The position numbers and the translations under genes are program-made. From Obelidium mucronatum (lineage: Eukaryota > Chytridiomycota > Chytridiomycetes > Chytridiales > Chytriomycetaceae), in contig JAIVFH010000004.1 in the NCBI GenBank assembly GCA_025765595.1, positions 1-64,000 on the forward strand: a stretch of 64,000 bases of DNA. The letters are read 5' to 3'. Under the pieces are notes generated by a model, which saw only the letters and a list, made by a program, of their open reading frames with translations, did no database searches and was not told the DNA's origin. Below are positions 44,896 to 54,880 of this stretch, one piece after another (position 1 is the stretch's first letter; the number at the start of each line of letters is the position of its first letter).

Positions 44896-45552
44896 TTAAA
44901 AAGGTACCAATGGTGGCTCAAGCGACAGGCACTTGGGTCCAAACCGGAACACGTAAACTTCACGCATCCCACGCTGAATTAAAGGATGACCCTCGGGAAT
45001 CTTAAACACCCCCAATTGCACGCCTGCACCGCCGTCTTTCATCCCTTTCAGAGTATTCAACGACTCAATGTTATCGCAATCACAAGTGATATAGACAGTC
45101 TCCAATCCATGTACAATTCGCACGAACTGAATAGCAAGTACACTTCCCCTCCTTGCAAAACGATTCCCACGGTGCTCTTTACGCACACCATATCCCACAT
45201 GTCCATTCCAGAATACATTGAGATCGTTTCCAACTCGAAGCGTCAGTTCTCCGTATTCGAGTCCATGATTCTTTGCATTCACGATTGTGAATTTGTAGAT
45301 TGGCAGCTTATCTACATGCTGTTTCCATTTTATGAGGTCGTGCCGTTCTTTGATGATGAGGGTGATGGTTCCATCGGTGAGGAGCGGGTTGTGGTGCAGG
45401 TTTTCAAAGGGTAGATGATGGAACGGTTTCGTGTAGTCTGTTAATTCGCAGTGATTTACTTGCGTTGGTAGGGTTTTCTGATGCCGTGGTTGGACCTCCT
45501 TCGAACGTGCAGTGCAGCAGCTATTCCATAAGTTCCAGGCGAATGTTGTCAT
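44896..45552 (-). CDS. GNAT-family N-acetyltransferase
   Basis: A 218-residue single-exon protein. The acetyl-CoA-binding motif A is GHVGYGVRKEHRGNRFARR, followed by LETVYITCDCDNIESLNTLK, the typical strand and helix of this family. The N-terminal substrate part includes FHHLPFENLHHNPLLTDGTI. The sequence resembles small GNATs found in both bacteria and fungi; the substrate is unknown. The start at 45552 is the first ATG. No intron, which could mean horizontal origin, but codon use is not obviously different. Divergent from the ParB-like gene. Confidence 0.78.
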   Translation of the reverse strand: MTTFAWNLWNSCCTARSKEVQPRHQKTLPTQVNHCELTDYTKPFHHLPFENLHHNPLLTDGTITLIIKERHDLIKWKQHVDKLPIYKFTIVNAKNHGLEYGELTLRVGNDLNVFWNGHVGYGVRKEHRGNRFARRGSVLAIQFVRIVHGLETVYITCDCDNIESLNTLKGMKDGGAGVQLGVFKIPEGHPLIQRGMREVYVFRFGPKCLSLEPPLVPF

Positions 45553-45899
45553 TTTGAAGGTTGACTGCTGGTTTCCTTTTTTTCAATATAGCGGGGTGCA
45601 GCGCTTTTGGTGTCTTGAAAGAAAAAAAATTGCGCTATAGATAGTCTTGGGCGTGCTTGGTTTGGATTCAGATTGGACAATGACTCACAATTATCTGCCA
45701 AAGTTGCCTCCTTGGTCGCGCTATCGCGGATTGTCTTGCTTGTAACTCAAACTTGGCATATACAATAGGCTAAAAAAAGGACATTTATGACGATCTTCTA
45801 AATTTCAAATTGCATCAGCTTCGTCTTGGACTATTCCGTTCTTTTTTTTTAGTTGTGGTTTTTATTTTTATTTTTGTTTTTTTCGAAGTAAAAGCAATC

Positions 45900-46223
45900 A
45901 TGGAAATCGATCCTGAAATCATCTATTTTACACACTCAAAGATCCGAAAGAACTTCTCTGGATGTGGACGACTTCTGACCGATACACTTGAGCAGATCCG
46001 ATCTGGAGCACTGAGCGTATCTGATTTGCCCTTGATACGAGTCATCTTTGATGGCACAAAGTACTACAGTATGAACAACCGGCGGCTATGGGTCATGAAA
46101 GAGTTGAAAAAGAGTGGACACTTGTCGACGGTTGTTGTTGAGCTTCGGCCGGCTGTCTCAAACAGCGAGAAGAGACTTGGGCAGAATACGCTGTCTCTCA
46201 CGGCTCGACCTATTCTTAACTGA
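45900..46223 (+). CDS. ParB/sulfiredoxin-like domain protein
   Basis: A 107-residue single-exon protein: MEIDPEIIYFTHSKIRKNFS, then GRLLTDTLEQIRSGALSVSD, LPLIRVIFDGTKYYSMNNRR and LWVMKELKKSG. The order (H-S-K-I-R, then D-G-x-x-Y, then NNRRLWV) resembles small eukaryotic ParB/sulfiredoxin-fold proteins in which the NxRR motif lines the nucleotide site. Activity is unknown. A T-rich tract precedes the ATG. Convergent with the MYND gene (59 bp between stops). Confidence 0.6.
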   Translation: MEIDPEIIYFTHSKIRKNFSGCGRLLTDTLEQIRSGALSVSDLPLIRVIFDGTKYYSMNNRRLWVMKELKKSGHLSTVVVELRPAVSNSEKRLGQNTLSLTARPILN

Positions 46224-46282
46224 TTGCGCTTGTTTGAACTAGAATACACATACTTATGCTATTGCATCAAAGGTCATTCTTT

Positions 46283-47151
46283 TCATAATTCCTCTGTATC
46301 TTGAAAAAGCTTCACGAGAAAGGACATGTTCTCGATCCACACCACATCGAGGATCAGCTTGGCATACACTCCGGCAGCCACAATAACACAGAATATTATC
46401 ACAATAACCTGAACAGAGGATGTATGGAATAAGGTATGATAAAGACGGGTCGGAAAACACAAATCCGTACCGTCGCAAAGAACGATAGACCTGTCTTGGT
46501 TGATTCCACGCAATCAACTTGATGTGTTTTCCAGTGTTGGCGGCGACAATGTCGCGAACAATAGCGAGCATTCATGCACCCACTACATACTAAATATCCA
46601 AATCCAGCCCGTAAACAACCTGCACATTCACTCAGTCGCTTTCCATTGGGAGTCAACAAAACACTGGAGCCAGATGCAATTTTTGCTGTGAATGGAACCA
46701 GAAACTGTTTGTTTGCTTCATTCCACAACAACAATCCTTGAGGTGCACTGTTTTTCTGGATGCGAGTCACTTCTCCATCGCTTGAAACCCATTCCTGTGC
46801 GTTTCCTACATTGACGAATGTCTCTGCGTTGAGCTGGCTGTAGAAATCAAGGCCAAGTTGAAGGTGGGGCTGGGCAATCGGGAGGACCAAGCCAGGCTCT
46901 AGAGTGAAGACTTGACAAGCTTCCGACCCATCAGATTCGACTCCCACGATAGAAATATCCAATCGTCGCACAGTGTAGGCGCGTTGTATCCTTTGACCGT
47001 TGAGCAAAAAGCCCTCGACACCATCCAAATCAAGGCGAGGCTTTTCGAGACCCAAAAAATCAATTAAATGAGAAGATATGAATGTGGTCGTCGATTTGGG
47101 ACAGATCTGTGCGGTGGCGGCTTTCTGGTTGACGTGGCAGCTGATTTTCAT
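46283..47151 (-). CDS. MYND zinc-finger protein with C-terminal membrane segment
   Basis: Exons 47151-46471 and 46408-46283. The N-terminal 110 residues (MKISCHVNQKAATAQICPKS, then PGLVLPIAQPHLQLGLDFYS) look like an all-beta, retropepsin-like fold but lack the catalytic D-[ST]-G. The MYND finger is CAGCLRAGFGYLVCSGCMNA, then RYCSRHCRRQHWKTHQVDC, with all CxxC...CxxC...CxxxC...HxxxC ligands. Exon 2 adds a hydrophobic helix (VIVIIFCVIVAAGVYAKLIL) and a short end, so the protein is probably tail-anchored in a membrane, which is unusual for MYND proteins. An apparent earlier start is a TTG; ATG at 47151 follows an in-frame stop. Confidence 0.72.
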
Positions 47152-47472
47152 TTCCTCCAAGACTTTTCAAAATCACAAGCGAGGCAAGTCCAGACAATAG
47201 AAATTGAGAGTTTGAGAAATATGGGGAATATCGTCATATCCGAACCTTAGCTGCATCGAGTACTAAGAGAGGTTTATCGAAGCGTTGCCTCAATTTCATT
47301 ACGACTCAGCCAACCATAAACTCGCCTGCAACTTGAATCACCAAAGACACCCGAAGAGAGTGGTGACGGTCACAAGGCCGCCAAGCCTAATAATTTTTTC
47401 AACAGACTTCCAAATTCCACCACGAAAAAATCTCTCCCAATTCACCCACTTGAAATCTTGACCAAACAAAGA

Positions 47473-48520
47473 ATGCTCAGACTTCCACCCATCTCAGCAT
47501 TACTTCCACAAGAGCCGTCCACTATAAGCCCAATTCAGCATGGAAGCAGTCGCTCGTTGTCTCTCCCACTGCAGTTGGCTCCAAGGGGTTCTATCGACAG
47601 GTTCCCTTCTGCACCAGCCAGTTCCCTCGGGCACTCACACTATTACGAGAGGGGGTTAACAAATAGAACCCCTCATGTTTCCGTAAAGGTTGTATTGCCG
47701 AGTGAGCGAGTAGCGCCAACTCCAAGAAGCGTTTGCTATGTGTCACTTCCATCATCAACGCCAAGCGAAAGTCACCACCGGGAGAGATCGCTGATACTTC
47801 AATCACATCTATATACTCCAGCCAACTCTTTTACTAGTTATGAAACCCCTATGAGAAGTGCTGGCATCCAAATGACTGTTGGTGTCACCCCACTTGAATC
47901 ACCCCACCAATCTCCAACTACAAGCACACAAGCGCAGCACATTGCCACTTATCCACAAGATCACCAATACAAACAGCAGTCGACTACTACAGCGCAATCA
48001 ACAACATCACGAGTGACTACCGAAAAGACACATAATGCTCAGCTTTTCTTGGCACCTCCAACAAGTGGAACTATTCGTGCCACAAGGTCTCAACTCAGAA
48101 TTTTACTCAAAATCTTTAGTGAAAACCCAATGCCGTCTGGTTCATTACACAATGCTATTGCAGAACGGATCGGAATGTCTCGAAATACAGTTCGGAATTG
48201 GTTTCAGGTTGGAGACCTCATTTGTTTTATTATGGCTCATTGCCAACTCCAGTAATAATGTCTCTAACAATTTGTTCCCGGTTTTATAGAATCAGAGGGC
48301 GAAAATTCGGAGAATCGAGCAAGACAAACTGGCCAACGCAAAGAAAACGCTACATACAAATGATATTCCTCTATCAACGGCATTATTAGCGGAGACAGAG
48401 CCTGGAGATGAGAAACATTCTTCTCAGGTCGGTACACCGCAATCATACCAGCCCGAATCAAGTCCACAATTAGAAGCCAGACTCGGAGGAAGAAAAATGG
48501 ATATTAATTCATTGATTTGA
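47473..48520 (+). CDS. H6: homeodomain transcription factor
   Basis: Exons 47473-48207 and 48290-48520. A Ser/Thr/Pro-rich N-terminus (MLRLPPISALLPQEPSTISP) precedes an NAQLFLAPPTSGTIRATRSQ segment and the homeodomain: LRILLKIFSENPMPSGSLHN, AIAERIGMSRNTVRNWFQ|NQRAKIRR. The 82-nt intron falls between Gln50 and Asn51, not at the Trp codon as in H2-H4. Position 52 is Gln (NQRAK), as in H5, H7 and H8. The C-terminus ends KMDINSLI, like the INVHDLI and ISVSDLI ends of H7 and H8. First gene of a plus-strand tandem array. Confidence 0.87.
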
Positions 48521-49144
48521 TTTTGTGTTATTTGAAAATAGAAATGTAGCCATCGATATATTTTTTTCATTTACACACATTTCTATTATTCGTTTCACAA
48601 CGCAATTTCAAAGGTTATTTCTCGAACGAGGAGACTTAATGTGCTAGCATTAAATCTTCCTACAGCAGTAGATCGAAGCCATCGGCAAGCCATCCAGACA
48701 AGCCTCATTTGAGTACCAGAGACCATATCAGCGCCACTCAGAGTTGGGTGGCAAAAAATTGTTAAATGCAGCATTAGCTGCTGGTAGTTAGTGCTCTTGT
48801 TGTTTCAGCACCGCTGAAGCCTTCGAGTATCATGACCTTGAATCATGTTTACATCAGGAAACAGCAGGAATGCATGCGCATAGATAAAAGCATATATTCG
48901 TGTATTCAAATGTATTCAAATGTCTGGTATGTGCTACACCTGACCCCCCCCAGTTTGGCGCACATGCCAAATGTGAAACATGTGCTAAAATGTGCGTCAT
49001 ATACAGGAAATGTATGTGTGGAATGCTGAACTCCTGTACAATATTCCAAGAATATGAGATGCATTTTTCAAATTCCTTATGTAAGTGAGAGGCAAAAGCT
49101 CTCCATATCTCATCAGCTATCAACTGTGAGGTGTCCGGTGTCAC

Positions 49145-49219
49145 TGACCACAGCTGCGAATCGAACCTGGAACCTCTGGATTACGTGGCTTCATCATTAC
49201 CAACAAGGCTAATTGACCC
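49145..49219 (-). mobile_element. tRNA-like segment, possible SINE head or tRNA pseudogene
   Basis: On the minus strand an A-box-like TAGCCTTGTTGG (49211-49200) is followed about 33 nt later by a perfect B box GGTTCGATTCG (49167-49157). This is tRNA gene spacing. The T stem does not pair (CCAGG against CGCAG), so a working tRNA is unlikely. It lies in the gene-poor stretch, which fits a tRNA-derived retroelement. Confidence 0.35.
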
Positions 49220-49436
49220 TCTGATGAGTCATATTTCGCTGGAGCATTTAACAGTTTTTAATATTCAATTCCAATTTGTCGTTTGCACTTTTGCAACAGT
49301 ACTGGCCTTTACCTAAGGCTTATCAAAAGGAAACTGGGTGCTTTATCTTGGAACCTGTGTTTGGTTCAATTATTGTGCCAGTGTTTTCCATCAGGGAAGA
49401 TGGACAAAATGGCAGTAGTGGAAAGGGTTTATTTGA

Positions 49437-49464
49437 GCCCATATGCTGAAAATCACATATGGGC
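49437..49464. repeat. Perfect 9-bp inverted repeat
   Basis: GCCCATATG and CATATGGGC separated by 10 nt. Could form a hairpin or bind a dimeric protein. Confidence 0.6.
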
Positions 49465-50454
49465 ATCCATTTCCAACAGCCAAGATGACCTTCAGACTTG
49501 GCTGACTCTGTCATAGAAGATTAAAAGTTGTGATAAATTTAGTATGCAAACAAATGAGAATATATTTGAAAGAAACAGATTTGGGAAATGTCAAATGTAT
49601 TTAGAATGCTGAAGTTACAGCTTTATATATGTGGTAAATGTGGCATTCATTTTGGATCTATTTTAACTCTATTCGGAATATGCGCTATATCCCAACCATA
49701 CAACACCATACATTCATTCAATTTGAAATGGATCATCAACACATGTCGACTGTATTGCTTTGATTTCAAATGTTGGGTATTCATCTGCATGTATTCAAAT
49801 ACAAGTGGAATTCAAGAAATGTATGTTTACTCCACAGCCAGTTTCCAGATGTAGAACTACAAGTCCGACAATATCAATCTAGCAATCTTGGAACTCTCAA
49901 ATATCTAAGTCGATATATTCGGCACGGCTGGGTTTGACATTGGGTATCTATAAAAAGTACATTGTCCGTCCGTGAGTTGTCTCGTTTTCATTCCTGTTTC
50001 TATGAAAAATGATTGGAAAATTCATGAGCCAAACATTGGCCAAACATTAATGGCAGCGTTGAGTGAAGATCAAGAAAGCGTTCTCAGACTGCGTCTACCA
50101 CCGTTAGACGTTAGACACGTTTGATCTTGTTCCGGAAAGTCATGAAAGAACGAAGCCGGTGTCATTGGTGTGAAATCATAACTAAATCCTTCAATTCTTT
50201 GACGTTTCCCAACGCTCGTTGGTGTCCCTGTTTGTATCCAACAAATCACAAGCCTGGCAGTGTCAACAAAACAATTGGGATAACATCTGGTTGAAGGCAA
50301 AAGGATGGTTGATAGAGAAGGCCAAGAGAGGATGAGTAATGTTGAACGCCAAGACAAGCGATTTTTCCCACTTCCTCTCAGACTTCCTCTTTTCCATTTT
50401 TCATTTCAAGTGGACAACTGTTGGGCTTGGTAAACAACCCACTTTCTCCAACAA

Positions 50455-51358
50455 ATGGAACGGACCCACCACTACCCCGCCTGCCAACACCCGCACAGCA
50501 CGCCGCCGATGAGCAGCGCGCCCTCCGCAAGTCCGCGCAGCAGTCCGGACGAACACGCTGCGGCGCAGACAGCCAAGCCGCCAGCCCCCAGTTCGCCGCA
50601 CGATGAAGCGGCTCCGCTGGCGCTGTCGTCGTTCGCGGCGCACTTTTCGGCGCTCGAAGCGTCCCGCTTGCGGCTACCGCCCACGCTGCCGCCAATCAAC
50701 TCGCTCGCACCAACGGGCGGCAAATCAACACAGCCCCAACCACTTCTGGCATCCCAGGCGGCCGCTCCCGCTCCAAACACATCGTGGCAAGCACAAGGCC
50801 AAACTGCTGTCTCAGCGGTGGATCACTTTTTCGTGCCTCAGCCCCCGGCTACTCTCCACTCAAAAGCCGTCCCGCCAAGGAAGCAAGTCCAACGTGAAGT
50901 CCCGCATGGAGATCACCAGCGTTTCTTAATCCCACCCACTTCTGGCTGTGTTCGTGCAAACAAGTCTCAATTGAAAGTCCTCGAATCTATTTTTGATGAA
51001 ACACCAATGCCTTCTGCCCAAATGCACCAAGCGATTGCAGATCGAATCGGAATGACGAAGCAGTCTGTTCGGAATTGGTTTCAGGTAAAACAGAAAACCT
51101 CCTTTCTTAGTCTACCCTGTTCTAGAAGAATTCTTGCTTATCGCTTCTGTCTTTTTTGGGTTTTAGAATCAACGAGCGAAAGTTCGCAGAAGTGCTTCAG
51201 AAGGTGATGCCAGTGCTGTCCTGAAAGTCAACCAGATGAACCAGATTCAGCATGACCGAAATGCCGTAAAGTACGCACCGCCCCCAATAGCAGCTCACCA
51301 ATTTGAGCCACTGCCTTCTTCGTCCATAAATCGGATTAATGTGCACGATTTGATTTGA
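50455..51358 (+). CDS. H7: homeodomain transcription factor
   Basis: Exons 50455-51084 and 51167-51358. Starts MERTHHYPACQHPHSTPPMS; Ala/Pro/Ser-rich. The conserved block is HQRFLIPPTSGCVRANKSQL, KVLESIFDETPMPSAQMHQA, IADRIGMTKQSVRNWFQ|NQRA, then KVRRSASEGD. The intron (82 nt) sits between Gln50 and Asn51. The end SSSINRINVHDLI is shared with H8. H7 and H8 are the closest pair in the window, with the same homeodomain apart from single changes and similar first residues (MERTHHY / MEHIHHY), so they are a recent tandem duplicate. Confidence 0.88.
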
Positions 51359-51778
51359 CGATTGTCGTTCCTACATCTTTAGTATAACCCAGCAGGCCTG
51401 CGTTGTGATAATTTTCTTCTTTATAGCATAGACGAAGGCAAGTAAACACGCTTAAGGTCAAATAAAAAACAAAACATCGCAGAGCTTTTCTCTTTTTTTC
51501 TCTCTTTTTTTGTTCAGAAATTGCTGCTAAAATCACAAGCCCAACAAGGGAGGCACAATTCTGAAGCCAGCGGCCCCACAAGCAATAGGACTAGCGTAGA
51601 CCAAGGATGGAGCCATATATACACAAGAGGCTACTGTGAAAGGGCAGGCGAAAGGGTACTGGACGAATCACAAGGTGGTGGGTCAGGAAATTAAATTTTT
51701 TATCAGGATTTCGCAATTTCCATGGGACGCATGGACAACAGGCAGGCTTGATAACAAACCCATTATTTCTCATCCCAA
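51359..51778. other. Intergenic region H7-H8
   Basis: Contains a TATATA element at about 51615-51621, about 160 bp upstream of the H8 ATG. No gene seen. Confidence 0.45.
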
Positions 51779-52670
51779 ATGGAACATATCCACCACTACC
51801 ACGCCCAAGTACCCACCACACCAACCATGACTCGACCTGCCACGGCTAGTCCAAGATGCACTCCAGAACATGAAGCCGTTGCTCAAGCACTGGCTCTGAT
51901 GGCCCAACGAAGGGCAATGAATCTCACCAGCATCTCCATTACAACCACACACCCTGCCGCCCCTGATGCATCATCGCCTATCGCCCCAATCAGGTCCTCT
52001 GTACTTCCACTCCTCCAGCCACACACCACTGTCCTCCCTTCCTTTGCCACTCACTTCCGGTCTCTGACTCCAAATGAGTCATCGATACATACAAATCACT
52101 ATAAATCTTCCCAAACAGCGGCTGCCAGCCCAACAGCATTACCAACATTGGCTGCTGCTTTATTGCAAGGTTCGGAGGTGACGTCGCCACAGCCTGGTGC
52201 CCTACCGTCCCCAGCACCAGTATCAAGACGAAGCGTTGACCAACACCAACGTTTCTTAATACCCCCCACGTCTGGTTGTGTTCGTGCAAACAAGGCCCAG
52301 CTGAAAGTCCTCGAATCTATTTTCGATGAAACACCAATGCCATCTACCCAAATGCACCAAGCGATTGCCGACAGAATTGGGATGACAAAGCAGTCCGTTC
52401 GTAATTGGTTTCAGGTAAGCTTCGCGGCCATTTTATTTTTACGTTTATTATGTATACTTATGAGTGCGTCTTTAGAACCAACGAGCAAAAGTTCGCAGAA
52501 GCGCAACGGATGGAGACATGTTGGCTGCTCAAAAAGTTAATCAGTTGAATCAGATCCAGCATGATCGGCTCTCTGTCAAATATGCACCTCCACCAGTGCC
52601 ATCCACTGGTTATGCATTTTCAAATCAATCAGCAGCGACCACTCGAATCAGCGTCTCCGATTTAATTTGA
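51779..52670 (+). CDS. H8: homeodomain transcription factor
   Basis: Exons 51779-52414 and 52476-52670. Starts MEHIHHYHAQVPTTPTMTRP. The homeodomain block is HQRFLIPPTSGCVRANKAQL, KVLESIFDETPMPSTQMHQA, IADRIGMTKQSVRNWFQ|NQRA, KVRRSATDGD, with the 61-nt intron between Gln50 and Asn51. The C-terminal block VNQLNQIQHDRLSVKYAPPP and the end ISVSDLI match H7 closely. The N-terminus is Thr/Ser/Pro/Ala-rich and diverged, so selection has held mainly the homeodomain and the C-terminal motif. Confidence 0.88.
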
Positions 52671-52990
52671 TTATTCTGACATTATTTTGGCATAATTATC
52701 AATAGAGCTTGTTTGTTTCCAAAATTAAGTGCGGCTTGTTTTTATTTATTGGAGTTTATTGCATTGTAACGGTTTCAGTCAGTTTGTCATTATTGAAATG
52801 AGATTACAAATGAGCTTGTATTCATGGCGTCATCCCACGAAACAAGTCATTTCGGCCTTCATTTGCGGCAGTTGTCATTTGCGGGGCACGTTGTTTCCAG
52901 GCTTTCGTCATTTCAAGAATTATAGTTTTACAAGGAAGCAGGCTTGACTTCATTATAAATCTAATTTTGGGAAAGTCAAGCCCAACGTGT

Positions 52991-52997
52991 TATAAAA
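52991..52997 (+). promoter_or_regulatory. TATA box of H9
   Basis: TATAAAA, 68 bp upstream of the H9 ATG. Confidence 0.5.
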
Positions 52998-53064
52998 AGA
53001 AGGCTGTGCCCTCACCCCCAATCGTGAAGTTACAAGAACAGAAATTAATAGCAAATATCCAATA

Positions 53065-53745
53065 ATGACTACCGAATTCGACGCTGCCAGTGCCCTCGTT
53101 TCCCTTTGCGCCAGCCCAAGAGCCAACAACTCATCATGCTCACCGTCTCCATCCTTCAACAATTACTTGCGTACACCATCGTTGGACAGCCTCCCAACTC
53201 CTCCACCATTGTTTTTGGAGGAGTCAATGCCACTGCAGTCTCCTCCATTCAAAATCCAATCCAGTCCTTCATCAAACAGAAACAACAGCCACATTTCTTT
53301 GCCCTCCTCGTCGTCCTGCACAGCTCCTTTTTCAGCAATCTCTAAAAGCCGCTTCTTTTCTCCACCAACCAAGGGACACTTGCGCGCCACAAAAGCCCAA
53401 CTCGTTGTCCTCGAAGCAATCTTTGAAGAGACTCCAGCTCCAAGCGCTGCCATGCATGGTGCCATTTCAGATCGTATTGGAATGCAACTGAATGCCGTTC
53501 GCAATTGGTTCCAGAACCGTCGCGCGAAAGAACGAAAGGTCAAGCTTGTTGGCGAAAAGCAGCAGCAACAGCAGAAGATGCAAGGAGGAGCAGTGACAGC
53601 AGTGATTCCTCAGATTTCTTCTGTTGTCGTTTCTTCTGCTCCGATTTTAGTTCGTGCGCCACTTATTCCGTCGTCTCCTACGTTTACACCACTTATTCGC
53701 AAACCGACGCCAGCAAATGTCATGAGCATCAGCGCGTTAATCTGA
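53065..53745 (+). CDS. H9: homeodomain transcription factor, single exon
   Basis: A 226-residue uninterrupted protein: MTTEFDAASALVSLCASPRA, a Ser/Pro-rich linker, then SRFFSPPTKGHLRATKAQLV, VLEAIFEETPAPSAAMHGAI, SDRIGMQLNAVRNWFQNRRA, KERKVKLVGEKQ. Unlike H6-H8 it has no intron and carries Arg at position 52 (NRRAK). A Gln run and a Val/Ile/Pro-rich tail follow. It ends NVMSISALI, comparable to the SLI/DLI ends of H6-H8. It clearly belongs to the same tandem family; intron loss suggests retroposition or a precise deletion. Confidence 0.88.
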   Translation: MTTEFDAASALVSLCASPRANNSSCSPSPSFNNYLRTPSLDSLPTPPPLFLEESMPLQSPPFKIQSSPSSNRNNSHISLPSSSSCTAPFSAISKSRFFSPPTKGHLRATKAQLVVLEAIFEETPAPSAAMHGAISDRIGMQLNAVRNWFQNRRAKERKVKLVGEKQQQQQKMQGGAVTAVIPQISSVVVSSAPILVRAPLIPSSPTFTPLIRKPTPANVMSISALI

Positions 53746-54880
53746 AGGAAAAATTCGCCCCCCCCCAAGTCGGCTCTTCCCCCTTCCCTTTTTTTTTTTT
53801 TTAAATATCATGGTGCATCTATCGTAGTCTTGCGTGTTTTTTTTATATCGTTGTTTATAGACAATAGAAATGAATTACTGTTTTGTAAATCTACTGTATT
53901 TTTTTTTTTTGGCTTTCATTCATGGCTTCCGTTCCATAAAAAAAATCGAAATAAGCCTTTGCTCCACTTCTCCTCGCTTTCGATTATCGACGGTTGTTGG
54001 CTCCTTTGGTTCTATTTATTTTGTATAAATATTCGGGTTGATTGCGCGTAGCAGCAGTTTGACCATTTCCGAAATTCGTTGCAGTTAAATAAATACCGCG
54101 TCCAAGGCATATTTCCGATGAAATAAATAATTGGGTGCTGATACGTGATTGGTGCGTGGCACTAAAAAAGAGCAGACACATCCTTGTAAATTTACGAACC
54201 TAAACAAAAAAAAACATGCCAGAATTAACAACACTTCCCTGACTTGCGAAACAACGCATCTGAAATGAGCAACTTTTCTTTTCACACCCCACACAATGTT
54301 GCGTATGGCTGCATAAACCCCCTGTCCGCCCCGTTTCCATTCACCAACCAATGAAGCAAGTCTGGCGAAGGTAAGTACAGGTTTTTTTAAGATTCTGACG
54401 CGAAGTCACTGCCAACAAAAAGGTCTTACTACTCATGAGAGTGAAGAAGGTCTGGCGAAGGTGAGTACAGGTTTTAAAAAAATTATTTTCAAGAAGTCAC
54501 TGCCAACAAAAGGTCTTATTACTCATGAGATCAACATCAAACTTGCTTGTAAACGAGCAATAGTCCAAGTAAAAGGTAAAGAAGATATTCATAAGGTATG
54601 AGATCCAGAAACATAGAGAGAGAAAGAACAACAAAAATAAAAGAGATCTACATCTATAAACAACCAAAAAATCCACCAATAGAAGAAACAGTTGCGAGAG
54701 AAAGGTCGGTAAGAAATCCAGTGAGACAGGGGAAAGTATGGAAAAACCCCCAACCAACAAATAAAACCTTCTAACCTTAAGTCTACATTAAAAAAACGAC
54801 CTCTACAAATGCGTTTGGGGAGAACAAAATCAAAGAAGAAAAACCAAATAACAAGAAAAGAAATTCTAAAGTTGTAGCTC
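53746..54880. other. Intergenic region H9 - giant tropomodulin-like gene
   Basis: About 1.1 kb with the 3' flanks of two convergent genes. T/A-rich, no supportable gene. Contains a tandem duplication of about 85 bp (54361-54533). Confidence 0.5.
54361..54533 (+). repeat. Tandem duplication of about 85 bp
   Basis: Two diverged copies, each starting TCTGGCGAAGGTRAGTACAG and ending in AAGTCACTGCCAACAAAA, then GGTCTTAYTACTCATGAGA. Each copy contains a consensus-like 5' splice site (AAG|GTRAGTA), so it may be a duplicated exon end. Confidence 0.7.

Larger units (their letters stand above)
48521..50454. other. 1.9-kb gene-poor stretch between H6 and H7
   Basis: The longest gap in the window. AT-rich, with many GTATTCAAATG and CACATG/CATGTG-like words, an inverted repeat at 49437-49464 and a tRNA-like segment at about 49145-49219. 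Several 60-100-codon ORFs lack any recognisable feature. It may hold decayed mobile sequence and distal control elements for H7. Confidence 0.45.

Noticed and set aside
49145..49219. Functional tRNA gene
   Set aside because: The B box is good but the T stem and D arm do not pair.
48832..49854. Several 60-100-codon ORFs in the H6-H7 gap
   Set aside because: No shared codon bias, domain or splice logic; consistent with chance in AT-rich DNA.
50070..50357. 95-codon minus ORF upstream of H7
   Set aside because: No domain and lies in the probable H7 promoter.
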